64,000 bases of DNA, taken from assembly GCA_965203375.1 (NCBI GenBank), contig OZ241886.1, forward strand, positions 2,480,001 through 2,544,000, in the 5' to 3' direction. Made by a program: the position numbers and the translations under genes. The stretch comes from CATQHS01 sp965203375 (GTDB lineage Bacteria; Actinomycetota; Acidimicrobiia; Acidimicrobiales; Aldehydirespiratoraceae). A model generated the notes under the pieces. That model did not search any database. It was given only the letters and a program-made list of their open reading frames with translations, and had not been told where the DNA came from. Below are positions 44,051 to 50,761 of this stretch, one piece after another; the stretch's first letter is position 1, and every line of letters begins with the position of its first letter.

Positions 44051-44405
44051 CGCCGCCGTCCCCGCCCCCGATCAGCTCCCTCAGCTCGTCGACCCGGCTG
44101 TCGGCCCGGCGGCGGGCCACCAGAAGCCTCCGCCGGGGGCTGGTGTGCCACAGGAAGAGCCCGAGCATGACCGTCATGAAGGCGGCGATGGACATCAGGC
44201 TGGCCACGACCATATCGACTTGGCCGTCGGCCGCCCGGCCGTCGTAGAACGGGTAGTCGGCCTGCTGCTCGTCTTGGGACTGCTCCTGGAAATCGGCTTG
44301 GGATTCGGCGGGGTCGGCCTGGGCTCCGGCCGGTCCGGCGGCAGCCCCGAAGGCCACCGCCAGCGACAGCGCCGCCGCCACAAGCAGCCGAAGAGCGGAC
44401 TTCAC
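44040..44405 (-). CDS. Secreted/anchored small protein with C-terminal membrane helix
   Basis: A 121-residue protein. It has a signal peptide LRLLVAAALSLAVAFGAAAG with cleavage near AGA-QA, a Gln/Asp/Glu-rich exported segment, one membrane helix (MVVASLMSIAAFMTVMLGLFLW) and a basic cytoplasmic tail (RRRLLVARRRADSRVDEL). The arrangement suggests a bitopic envelope protein. I do not recognise the family. GTG 44405 lies 8 bases after a TAGCGT box (44414-44419), so the mRNA is probably leaderless. Confidence 0.65.
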   Translation of the reverse strand: MKSALRLLVAAALSLAVAFGAAAGPAGAQADPAESQADFQEQSQDEQQADYPFYDGRAADGQVDMVVASLMSIAAFMTVMLGLFLWHTSPRRRLLVARRRADSRVDELRELIGGGDGGDGR

Positions 44406-44411
44406 GGGCAG

Positions 44412-44659
44412 TTACGCTACCGCACGCGCGCCGGATGGGGCGGGCACCCTCACGGCACCGCCGGTTCGAAGCGGAGCGGCCCGCGGCGCTCACACACGGA
44501 TTTTCGGCGGGGCGGGCGCCTCACGACTGATGGAGCGGGCACCACTAGGCGGTGCGGCCCCCGCCACGGCAAACTCGGGCGGGCGCCTCACGACTGATGG
44601 AGCGGGCACCAGTAGGCGGGTGCGGCCCCCGCCACGGCGAACTCGGGCGGGCGCCTCAC
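44412..44659 (-). other. fpg-tail repeats and three micro-ORFs downstream of fpg
   Basis: Three tandem copies of the fpg 3' end lie 68 and 67 bases apart. GTG 44659 overlaps the fpg stop and opens 23 codons ending in the same YWCPLHQS peptide as fpg, with a GTGA overlap at 44591. The third copy is out of register (67 is 3n+1). From it GTG 44524 opens 24 codons ending in a GTGA at 44453, followed by VRVPAPSGARAVA (44412-44453), which ends over the -10 box of the next gene. Confidence 0.65.
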
Positions 44660-45435
44660 GACTGATGGAGCGGGCACCAGTAGGTGGTGCGGCCCCCCAC
44701 TTGGTCCCGGCGCAGCTCGGCGCCGTCGCGGGGGCAATGGCCGCCCCTGACCCGGGCGGGCTGGAGGTCGCCGGTGTGCGACCCGCCCCGCCGGCCGAGC
44801 ACGGTCAAGGTAGCGCCGATGGCCGCGTGCAGGCCCTCCAGTTCGGCGGGGTCCAAGCCGCCGGCGGGCCTGGTCGGGGCCAGCCCGGCCCGCCACAGCG
44901 ACTCGTCGGCCAGCAGGTTGCCCAGGCCGGCCAGCCGGGACTGGTCCAGCAGCCGGGCCTTGAGCGGCGCGGCCGAGCCGGCCAGGCATCCCCGGAGCTG
45001 GTCGGCGCCGACGGCGGCGGCGTCGGGGCCGAGGCGGGACTCGTCGGGGTCGAGCTCGACGCCGCCCAGCCGACGGGGGTCTCGCACCACCAGCGCTCCC
45101 CCGCCGTCGAAGCGCAAGCCGAAGCGGTCCCAGCTCGGATCGTCGCCGTTGCCGCCGTATATCAAGGCCTCGATCGGAGCCGATCCGTCCACCACGATCC
45201 GGCCGGTCATCCCGAACCGCAGGCCCAGCCGGGGCCCGTCGGTGTCGAGCACCAGCAGCTTGCCGATCCGCCGGGCGGCGGCGACCCGGACCCCGGTCAG
45301 CTCGGCGGCCAGCGCCTCCGGGGTGGCGCCCCGCTTGGCGAACAAGCTGTCGGGGGCCCAGACCTCGGCCACGGTCCGCCCCGCCGCGGCCGCCGCCGCC
45401 CGCCGATAGACCTCGACCTCCAGCAGCTCGGGCAT
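44656..45435 (-). CDS. mutM: Formamidopyrimidine-DNA glycosylase family (Fpg/Nei)
   Basis: A 259-residue bifunctional DNA glycosylase/AP lyase. The catalytic N-terminal Pro is in MPELLEVEVYRR, followed by conserved Lys in IGKLLVLDTDGPRLGLRFGMTGRI, the helix-two-turn-helix segment LAGLGNLLADESLWRAGLAP and a C-terminal zinc finger. The finger is atypical, with HCPRDG and YWCPLHQ in place of the usual four cysteines. It likely excises oxidised purines. Start ATG 45435 lies 5 bases after the metY stop, so it is the third gene of a metX-metY-mutM run. Confidence 0.87.
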   Translation of the reverse strand: MPELLEVEVYRRAAAAAAGRTVAEVWAPDSLFAKRGATPEALAAELTGVRVAAARRIGKLLVLDTDGPRLGLRFGMTGRIVVDGSAPIEALIYGGNGDDPSWDRFGLRFDGGGALVVRDPRRLGGVELDPDESRLGPDAAAVGADQLRGCLAGSAAPLKARLLDQSRLAGLGNLLADESLWRAGLAPTRPAGGLDPAELEGLHAAIGATLTVLGRRGGSHTGDLQPARVRGGHCPRDGAELRRDQVGGRTTYWCPLHQS

Positions 45436-45440
45436 CGGGC

Positions 45441-46772
45441 TCAGCCGCGGCCGGCGCCGTCAGCCGACTCGGCACCGCCAGCGGAATTGGCACCGTCGGC
45501 CGGCTCGGAGCGGCCGGTCCGGGCGAGGCGGTCGAGGGCGGCGGTCACGTCGGCCACCACGTCGTCGGGATGCTCCAGCCCGGCCGAGAACCGCACCGTG
45601 GACGGGTTGATACCGGCCTCGGCCAGCTCGTCGGGCCGCAGGCCGGAGTGAGTGGTGGACGCCGGGTGGGTGACGATGCTCTCGGGGCCGCCCAGCGAAG
45701 TGGCGTGCTGCACGATGCCGACCCCCTCCACGAAGGCCTTGCCCGCCTCGTACCCGCCGGCGAGGTCGAAGGCCACCAAGCCGCCGGCCAGGTCCATCTG
45801 CCGGCGGGCCAGATCGTGCTGGGGGTGGGAGGGCAGGCCCGGGTAGTACACCGCCTCCACCGCGCCGTGGGCGGCCAGGGCTTCGGCCACTGCCAGTGCC
45901 ACCGCCGACTGGTGGCGGAGCCTCACCGCCAGGGTGCGCAGCCCCCGGAGGGCGTTGAGGGCGTCGAAGGGCGAGGCGGTGGCCCCGGCCAGCACGGCGT
46001 AGCCCCACAGCCACTCCAGCAGCTCCTCGCGGCCGGCCACCACCCCGATGGTGGCGTCGTTGTGGCCGGCCATGGCCTTGGTGGCCGAATGGACCACCAG
46101 ATCGACCCCGTGGTCGGCCGGGCGCTGGGCCAGCGGGGTGGCGAAGGTGGAGTCGACCGCGGTCATCGGCCCCTTGATGGCGCCGATCTCGGCCAGGTCC
46201 ACCAGGTCGAGGCGGGGGTTGGCCGGGGTCTCGGCCAGCACCAGCATGGTCCGGCCCTGTATCACCGCCCGCTCGAAGGCGCCCGGCTCGGCGCCGTCCA
46301 CGAAGGCGACCTCGATGCCGAACCGGGGGCAGACGGCGCCGAGCAGCAGCCGGGTGCCGGCGTAGAGCTGGCGCTGGGCCACGATGTGGTCCCCGGCCGA
46401 GCAAAGGCCCAGCACCACCGCGCTCAGCGCCCCCATGCCCGAGGCGAAGGCCCGGGCCCCCTCGGTGCCCTCCAAGTCGGCCACCGCCGTCTCGAAAGCC
46501 CGGACCGTCGGGTTGCCGTAGCGGGTGTAGAACCGGCTGGAGTGGGTGTCGACGGCCAGGGCGTGGGCCTCCTCCACCGTGGCCGCGGTGAAGGTGCTGG
46601 TGGCCCACAGGATGGGGGCCAGCGCGTTCTGGTTGTCGGCCCGGCCCGAGCGGATGGCCCTGGTCTCCGGGCGCAGACTCTCCGGGCCCTCCGAGCCGGG
46701 CGCCTTGGAGTCAGGCGCCTCCGGGCCGGGCGCCTCGGAGTCCGCCGCGGCGGGGTCGGGCGCCTCAGGCAT
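45441..46772 (-). CDS. metY: O-acetylhomoserine sulfhydrylase / cystathionine gamma-synthase family
   Basis: A 443-residue PLP transsulfuration enzyme. Landmarks are YTRYGNPTVRAFETAVADLEGTEGARAFASGMGA, the Schiff-base lysine in VVHSATKAMAGHNDATIGVV, and the C-terminal GGPESIVTHPASTTHSGL block shared by MetB and MetY. MetB or MetY specificity cannot be settled, but pairing with metX favours use of O-acetylhomoserine. The first 35 residues are a repeat of Glu-Ala-Pro-Asp/Gly units. The ATG overlaps the metX end by 8 bases. It is under the SAM riboswitch with metX. Confidence 0.85.
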   Translation of the reverse strand: MPEAPDPAAADSEAPGPEAPDSKAPGSEGPESLRPETRAIRSGRADNQNALAPILWATSTFTAATVEEAHALAVDTHSSRFYTRYGNPTVRAFETAVADLEGTEGARAFASGMGALSAVVLGLCSAGDHIVAQRQLYAGTRLLLGAVCPRFGIEVAFVDGAEPGAFERAVIQGRTMLVLAETPANPRLDLVDLAEIGAIKGPMTAVDSTFATPLAQRPADHGVDLVVHSATKAMAGHNDATIGVVAGREELLEWLWGYAVLAGATASPFDALNALRGLRTLAVRLRHQSAVALAVAEALAAHGAVEAVYYPGLPSHPQHDLARRQMDLAGGLVAFDLAGGYEAGKAFVEGVGIVQHATSLGGPESIVTHPASTTHSGLRPDELAEAGINPSTVRFSAGLEHPDDVVADVTAALDRLARTGRSEPADGANSAGGAESADGAGRG

Positions 46773-48117
46773 CGGCCTTCTCCATCTCTTCGAGGAAATC
46801 GGCCACCGGGCCCTCCAGACTCTCGGTCTCCAGCAGGAAGCCGTCGTGGCCCTGGGGGCTGTCGATCATCACCAGGCGGCAGTCCCCCCCGGCCGCGTTC
46901 ACGCCGCGGCGGATCTGCTCCTGCTGGTCGGGCGGGTAGAGCCGGTCGCTGGTGATGGAGGCGGTGAGCACGGGAACGCCGATGCGGGCCAGCGCCGCCT
47001 CGGCCCCGCCCCGGCCCCGGCCCAGGTCGTGGAGGTCCATTGCCCGGTTGAGGACCAGGTAGGTGTTGGCGTCGAAGCGGCGGACCAGCTTGCGGCCGTG
47101 GTGGTCGAGGTAGGACTCGATCTGGAATCGGCCCCACGGGGCGAGCTCGTTCTCGGGGTCGAACAGGTCCCGGCCGAAGCGCTGGTCGAACACTTCGCCC
47201 GACCGGTAGGTGACCTGGGCGAGCTGGCGGGCGATGGCCAGGCCCATGGCCGGCCCGGCGGGGCGGTCGTAGTAGTCGCCGCCGTTCCAGCCGGGGTCGT
47301 TGACCACGGCCAGCCGGCCGATGGCGCTCCAGGCGATCTGGAGCGGGCTGGCCGCGGCCGCGGTGGCCAAGGGCAGGATCGACCTGACCCTCCCCGGGTA
47401 CATCACCGCCCACTCCAGCACCTGCATCCCCCCCATCGAGCCGCCGACCACGGCCAGCCAGCGGCCGATCCCGAGCCGGTCGGCCAGCCGGGCCTGGACC
47501 CTCACCATGTCGCGCACGGTCACGGTCGGGAACCGGGGCCCGTAGCGGCGACCGGCGGAGGGGTCGAGGTCGGCGGGGCCGGTGGTCCCCTGGCAGCCGC
47601 CCAGGACGTTGCTGCACACCACGTGGTAGCGGTCGGTGTCCAGGGCCCGGCCCGGCCCGATCAGGTCGCTCCACCAGCCCCCGGTCGGGTGCGAGGGTCC
47701 GCTGTCGCCGGCCGCGTGGGAGTCGCCGGTGAGGGCGTGGCACACCAGCACCGCGTTGGACGCCGAGCGGTCCAGCTCCCCCCAGGTCTCATACGCGACC
47801 CTGACCTCGTCCAGCCTCCCCGTTCCCTCCAGCGCGAAGGGCCGGGACCCGGTGACGGTGACGAATCGGCGGTCGCCGGGGGGGTCTCCGGGCTGCCAGG
47901 CACCGGTGGCCGGGAAGGCGGGCGGGAACCGGTCGGCCAGCGTCCGCGGAAGGCCGCCCGCGGCGCCGGCGTCCGGGGCCTGCTCACCTTCCGGAGCGGC
48001 GTCATCCGGGGCCTGCTCACCGCCAGCAGCGAGACCAGCTTCCGCGGCAGCACCGCCCGCGGCGGCGCCGGAGGGCCCGGGGGGTTCGGGTTCGTCGGTG
48101 CGCTGGGCTGTGGTCAT
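46765..48117 (-). CDS. metX: Homoserine O-acetyltransferase
   Basis: A 450-residue alpha/beta-hydrolase-fold acyltransferase, the first committed step of methionine synthesis. The nucleophile elbow is GGSMGGMQVLEWAV. The oxyanion region VCHALTGDSHAAGD, GSCQGTTGP-like GGCQGTTGPADLDP and the terminal SPQGHDGFLLE with catalytic His match the family. The first 75 residues are Ala/Gly/Pro-rich and not part of the fold. ATG 48117 has AGGA 7 bases upstream. A SAM riboswitch precedes it, so expression should fall when S-adenosylmethionine is plentiful. Confidence 0.92.
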   Translation of the reverse strand: MTTAQRTDEPEPPGPSGAAAGGAAAEAGLAAGGEQAPDDAAPEGEQAPDAGAAGGLPRTLADRFPPAFPATGAWQPGDPPGDRRFVTVTGSRPFALEGTGRLDEVRVAYETWGELDRSASNAVLVCHALTGDSHAAGDSGPSHPTGGWWSDLIGPGRALDTDRYHVVCSNVLGGCQGTTGPADLDPSAGRRYGPRFPTVTVRDMVRVQARLADRLGIGRWLAVVGGSMGGMQVLEWAVMYPGRVRSILPLATAAAASPLQIAWSAIGRLAVVNDPGWNGGDYYDRPAGPAMGLAIARQLAQVTYRSGEVFDQRFGRDLFDPENELAPWGRFQIESYLDHHGRKLVRRFDANTYLVLNRAMDLHDLGRGRGGAEAALARIGVPVLTASITSDRLYPPDQQEQIRRGVNAAGGDCRLVMIDSPQGHDGFLLETESLEGPVADFLEEMEKADA

Positions 48118-48224
48118 TGCCGTCCTCGCAACAGGGTCTGCCTGTTGGCCGAACCGGGAACGGCGCTGATGCCTCAGCGGCGGCGGAGGTCCGCCGGACA
48201 CTTCGTTGCGCCCTTCGGGGCGCC

Positions 48225-48335
48225 GCATCCCCGTCCGAAGACGGGAGGCACCTTGGGTGTCCGTCCCAGGTTGCCGGGCCCGACCTCGGGGATCGGGCCG
48301 CTCGTGATGGTGGTTGGCTTCGGTTCCTCGTCGTA
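48225..48335 (-). ncRNA. SAM-I/SAM-IV clan riboswitch upstream of metX
   Basis: On the minus strand the leader contains the aptamer core of this clan. ATCACGAGCGGCC is followed by a helix CGATCCCCGAGGTCG. Then come GGCCCGGCAACC, a helix TGGG/CCCA and AAGGTGCC. A stable CCCGTC-TTCG-GACGGG hairpin follows and could be the expression platform. SAM-IV is typical of actinobacterial metX-type genes. I cannot separate SAM-I from SAM-IV by eye. Confidence 0.72.
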
Positions 48336-48389
48336 TCGCGGGCGGAGCCGGGGCCCGAGGCGGGCGGCCTCAGACGGCCGGGTCACTGC

Positions 48390-48395
48390 AGTATA
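48390..48395 (-). promoter_or_regulatory. -10 box TATACT for the riboswitch-metX transcript
   Basis: TATACT on the minus strand is the best -10 match in this gap and lies about 55 bases before the aptamer core, giving a leader of about 265 bases to metX. Confidence 0.5.
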
Positions 48396-48414
48396 GGCCC
48401 CGCGCCGGAGAGTC

Positions 48415-48520
48415 AGCCGCCATGCGGGTCGGCTTGGCGAAGCCGGCCTGAGAGCCCACAATGCCGTCTGGCCCCTCAGCCATGCGGAGTCCTGGCTTGG
48501 CGGAGCCAGTCTGCGGCGAG
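48415..48520. repeat. Two degenerate hairpin-bearing repeats downstream of vapC
   Basis: Two copies of GCCATGCGG..GTC..GGCTTGGCG(A/G)AGCC occur at about 48419 and 48478. Each can fold (GGCTT/AAGCC and CTGGCT/AGCCAG). They fill the gap between toxin stop and the metX promoter and may act as terminators, although no T-run follows. Confidence 0.5.
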
Positions 48521-48521
48521 G

Positions 48522-48941
48522 TCAGGTCCAGGGGTTCAAGACTTGAAGGCCGGCGAAGCGCTCGAAGCTGCCCGGGTCCTTGGTGGCCAGGGTCATGTCG
48601 TGGTGGAGGGCGGTGGCCGCTATGAGCGCGTCCCGGAACGGGGCCGGGTCCGGCACGTTGAGCGCGGCCGCCTGCCTGGCTACGCCGACGGTGACCGGAA
48701 GGATGCGGTCCCGGAAGGCCGGGGCCACGCTGGCGTCGATCCAAGACCTCAGGAGCTGGCCCTGCTCGGGGTCGCGGCGCTCGGCCAAGAGCACCCCGAG
48801 CTCGAGCTCGTGAAGCGAGACGACCGACATGAACATCAAAGCCGGCGGGAGGGCTGCGGCCCACTCGGCCACGCCGGAGTTGGCCTTTTGTGTCTTCGCC
48901 TTTCTCAGTTCGGAGACGATGTCGGTGTCGAGGAGGAACAT
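48522..48941 (-). CDS. vapC: VapC-type PIN-domain ribonuclease toxin
   Basis: A 139-residue PIN-domain protein that would cleave RNA, classically tRNA or rRNA. The acidic metal-binding residues are in MFLLDTDIVSELRK (Asp6), SVVSLHELELGV (Glu), FRDALIAATALHHDMTLATKD (two Asp). The start ATG 48941 is not preceded by a purine-rich ribosome-binding site, as the region is CTCCTCTG. It shares its A with a preceding TGA (TGATG), so translation probably depends on reinitiation from the micro-ORF chain that separates it from the antitoxin. Confidence 0.88.
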   Translation of the reverse strand: MFLLDTDIVSELRKAKTQKANSGVAEWAAALPPALMFMSVVSLHELELGVLLAERRDPEQGQLLRSWIDASVAPAFRDRILPVTVGVARQAAALNVPDPAPFRDALIAATALHHDMTLATKDPGSFERFAGLQVLNPWT

Positions 48942-49203
48942 CAGAGGAGAAACGCCAGTCCCGGAGGAGGCATCAGAGCGGGAGCGTCAGCCGAGGAGGG
49001 CGCAACATAAGGACGAGGAGAGGGGAAGTCAGTCGAGGAAGGGTCGCCATCACAACGGGAGCGTCAGTCGAGGAAGGGTCGCCATCACAACGGGAGCGTC
49101 AGTCGAGGAAGGGTCGCCATCACAACGGGAGCGTCAGTCGAGGAGTGGACGCCATCACAACGGGAGCGTCAGTCGAGGAGTGGACGCCATCACAACGGGA
49201 GCG
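48939..49203 (-). other. Six-step micro-ORF relay between antitoxin and toxin (35-bp repeats)
   Basis: ATGs at 49190, 49155, 49120, 49085, 49050 and 48973 each open a micro-ORF ending in TGA whose A begins the next ATG. The last hands over to vapC at 48941. The first two encode MASTPRLTLPL and the next two MATLPRLTLPL. The fifth has 25 codons and again ends PRLTLPL. The sixth is MPPPGLAFLL. Four steps are exact 35-bp repeats, followed by steps of 77 and 32, all 3n-1. No ribosome-binding site precedes any start. The first ATG is 13 bases beyond the antitoxin stop. Confidence 0.85.
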
Positions 49204-49476
49204 TCAGTCGATCCCGATGGGGCGGGCCGCGCCCGGACCGACCGAGATACTGAGGTTCAAGGACCTGAGATAGGCGTTCTCGACGCCCACCGGCTCGGCC
49301 AGCATGTCGACGATGCTCTCCTCGCTCTCAGTCAGGCGCTGGTAGTCGTCGAAGCTCAGCAGCACATGGGAGGGACGGCCTCGGTCGGTGATGTATACCG
49401 GGCCGCCCAAGGCCGCCTTCTTGGCCCCGCCGGTGTCCCGGTTGAACTCCCTGCTGGTCAGTCTCTTCGCCGTCAT
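49204..49476 (-). CDS. vapB: Phd/YefM-type antitoxin
   Basis: A 90-residue antitoxin. The Phd/YefM DNA-binding half is visible (LTSREFNRDTGGAKKAALGGPVYITDRGRPSHVLLSFDDYQRL), followed by a toxin-binding C terminus (IVDMLAEPVGVENAYLRSLNLSI). It should neutralise the downstream PIN toxin and autorepress. ATG 49476 has a strong AGGAGGGG. GGCGC-containing repeats upstream (49486-49545) could be its operator. Its last codons share sequence with the relay repeats (CGACTGACGCTCCCG), suggesting that the array grew from this junction. Confidence 0.85.
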   Translation of the reverse strand: MTAKRLTSREFNRDTGGAKKAALGGPVYITDRGRPSHVLLSFDDYQRLTESEESIVDMLAEPVGVENAYLRSLNLSISVGPGAARPIGID

Positions 49477-49565
49477 CGCTTACCCCTCCTGCGCCTGCAA
49501 CCTCAGGCGCCTCGACTTCCGGCGCCTAACCCTCTGCGCCCGAACTCTAAAGTAGTAACGGTTTC

Positions 49566-49576
49566 TATATTACCCT
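49566..49576 (+). promoter_or_regulatory. Overlapping -10 candidates TATATT/TACCCT
   Basis: TATATT and TACCCT overlap 19-29 bases before ATG 49595, within the divergent region shared with the antitoxin gene. Confidence 0.35.
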
Positions 49577-49594
49577 CCTGGTCGGAGAAAAACC

Positions 49595-50524
49595 ATGATC
49601 GGACAGAGACGCGGGATCGCGGTGGCGCCGGACACCCGGCCGGTCATGCACGCCGCCTTCGTCGAGGCCGTTGCTTCGGCCGGAGGCGAACTAGCGCCGG
49701 TGGGCGAGGCCGGGGCGCTGGTGTGGGCCGATCCCCACACGGCCGACGGCTTTCCCGAGATCATCGCCCGGGCCCCCCATGTCGAATGGATACAACTTCC
49801 CTATGCCGGGATCGAGCTCTTCGCCAAGCACCTCGACCGCCGCCATGTCTGGACTTGCGGCAAGGGGGTGTACGCCGAGCCGGTGGCCGAGTACGCGATG
49901 GCCGCCTTGCTCACCGCCTTCCGGGACTTCCACCTGTTCGCCCGAGCACGCTCGTGGCCGGCCCAGACCGGGCGCACCCTGATGGGCGCCGACATCACCG
50001 TGCTGGGCGCGGGCGGCATCACCCGGTCGCTGATGCGCCTGCTGGAGCCATGGGGCTGCTCGGTGACGGTGGTGCGGCGCTCGCCCGAGCCGTTCGAGGG
50101 GGCCCGGCGCACCCTGACCCTGGCCGACCGCCACTCGGCCGTGGCCGGCGCCGACGCGGTGGTGGTGGCCCTGTCCCTCACCGATGAGACCCGCCGGGTG
50201 GTGGACGCCGCCCTGCTCGAAGCCATGCCCGCCGACGCCTGGCTGGTCAACGTGGGCCGGGGCGGCCACGTCGATCACGACGCCCTGGCCCGGGCCCTGC
50301 GCACCGGGGCCATCGCCGGCGCGGTGCTCGACGTGACCGAGCCGGAGCCGCTGCCGGATTCCTCGGAGCTGTGGTCGCTGCCCAACTGCATCATCTCGCC
50401 CCACATCGGCAACACCCCCGAGATGGGGCTGCCGCTCATCGCCGAGCGAGTCCGCGAGAACACCGCCCGCTGGCTGGCCGGCCGGGACTTGATCGGCCTA
50501 GTAGACCCCGCCTCCGGCTACTGA
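49595..50524 (+). CDS. D-2-hydroxyacid dehydrogenase (NAD-dependent)
   Basis: A 309-residue oxidoreductase. The NAD-binding fingerprint is GADITVLGAGGITRSLMRLL near residue 130. The catalytic Arg region is VVVALSLTDETRRVVDAALLEAMPADAWLVNVGRGGHVDHDAL. Glu in DVTEPEPLP and His in CIISPHIGNTPEM complete the active site. The substrate-binding half is short and diverged, so substrate is unknown. A GGAG lies 8 bases upstream of the ATG. The gene stands alone between the toxin-antitoxin locus and a pair of hairpins. Confidence 0.87.
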   Translation: MIGQRRGIAVAPDTRPVMHAAFVEAVASAGGELAPVGEAGALVWADPHTADGFPEIIARAPHVEWIQLPYAGIELFAKHLDRRHVWTCGKGVYAEPVAEYAMAALLTAFRDFHLFARARSWPAQTGRTLMGADITVLGAGGITRSLMRLLEPWGCSVTVVRRSPEPFEGARRTLTLADRHSAVAGADAVVVALSLTDETRRVVDAALLEAMPADAWLVNVGRGGHVDHDALARALRTGAIAGAVLDVTEPEPLPDSSELWSLPNCIISPHIGNTPEMGLPLIAERVRENTARWLAGRDLIGLVDPASGY

Positions 50525-50546
50525 CCCCAACCCGCCCCCCTTTTCC

Positions 50547-50601
50547 AGGTTTTTCTGAGCATCCAGTCGCGCTATAGCGCCAATTTTTGCTCAGAAAACC
50601 T
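50547..50601. terminator. Long T/A-flanked hairpin, copy 1
   Basis: AGGTTTTTCTGAGCA pairs with TGCTCAGAAAACCT around an inner palindrome GCGCTATAGCGC. It can work on either strand between the convergent dehydrogenase and helicase genes. Confidence 0.65.
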
Positions 50602-50613
50602 TTGGGCGAGCCC

Positions 50614-50672
50614 AACCCGCCCTCTACCGCCCTCTACCCGCCCCCAACCCGTCCTCTACCCGCCCCCAACCT
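50614..50672. repeat. C-rich tandem repeats between the hairpins
   Basis: Units CCCGCCCTCTAC and CCCGCCCCCAAC alternate several times between the two hairpin copies. Nothing coding is seen. Confidence 0.6.
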
Positions 50673-50683
50673 GCCCTTTTCCA

Positions 50684-50737
50684 GGTTTTTCTGAGCATCC
50701 GTTTGCGCTATAGCGATGATTTTTGCTCAGAAAAACC
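50684..50737. terminator. Long T/A-flanked hairpin, copy 2
   Basis: A second copy of the 50547 element with a perfect 14-bp stem (GGTTTTTCTGAGCA / TGCTCAGAAAAACC) and inner GCGCTATAGCG. It lies 25 bases past the helicase stop. Confidence 0.65.
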
Positions 50738-50761
50738 GAGAGAGAGAGAGAGAGAGAGAGG
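50738..50761. repeat. (GA) dinucleotide microsatellite
   Basis: About 11 GA units adjoin the helicase stop codon and the second hairpin. Such tracts are rare in high-GC bacterial genomes. Confidence 0.9.

Noticed and set aside
49021..49206. CRISPR-like regular repeats of about 35 bp
   Set aside because: The units are contiguous direct repeats with no unique spacers, and each encodes a micro-ORF with TGATG overlaps. No cas genes are nearby.
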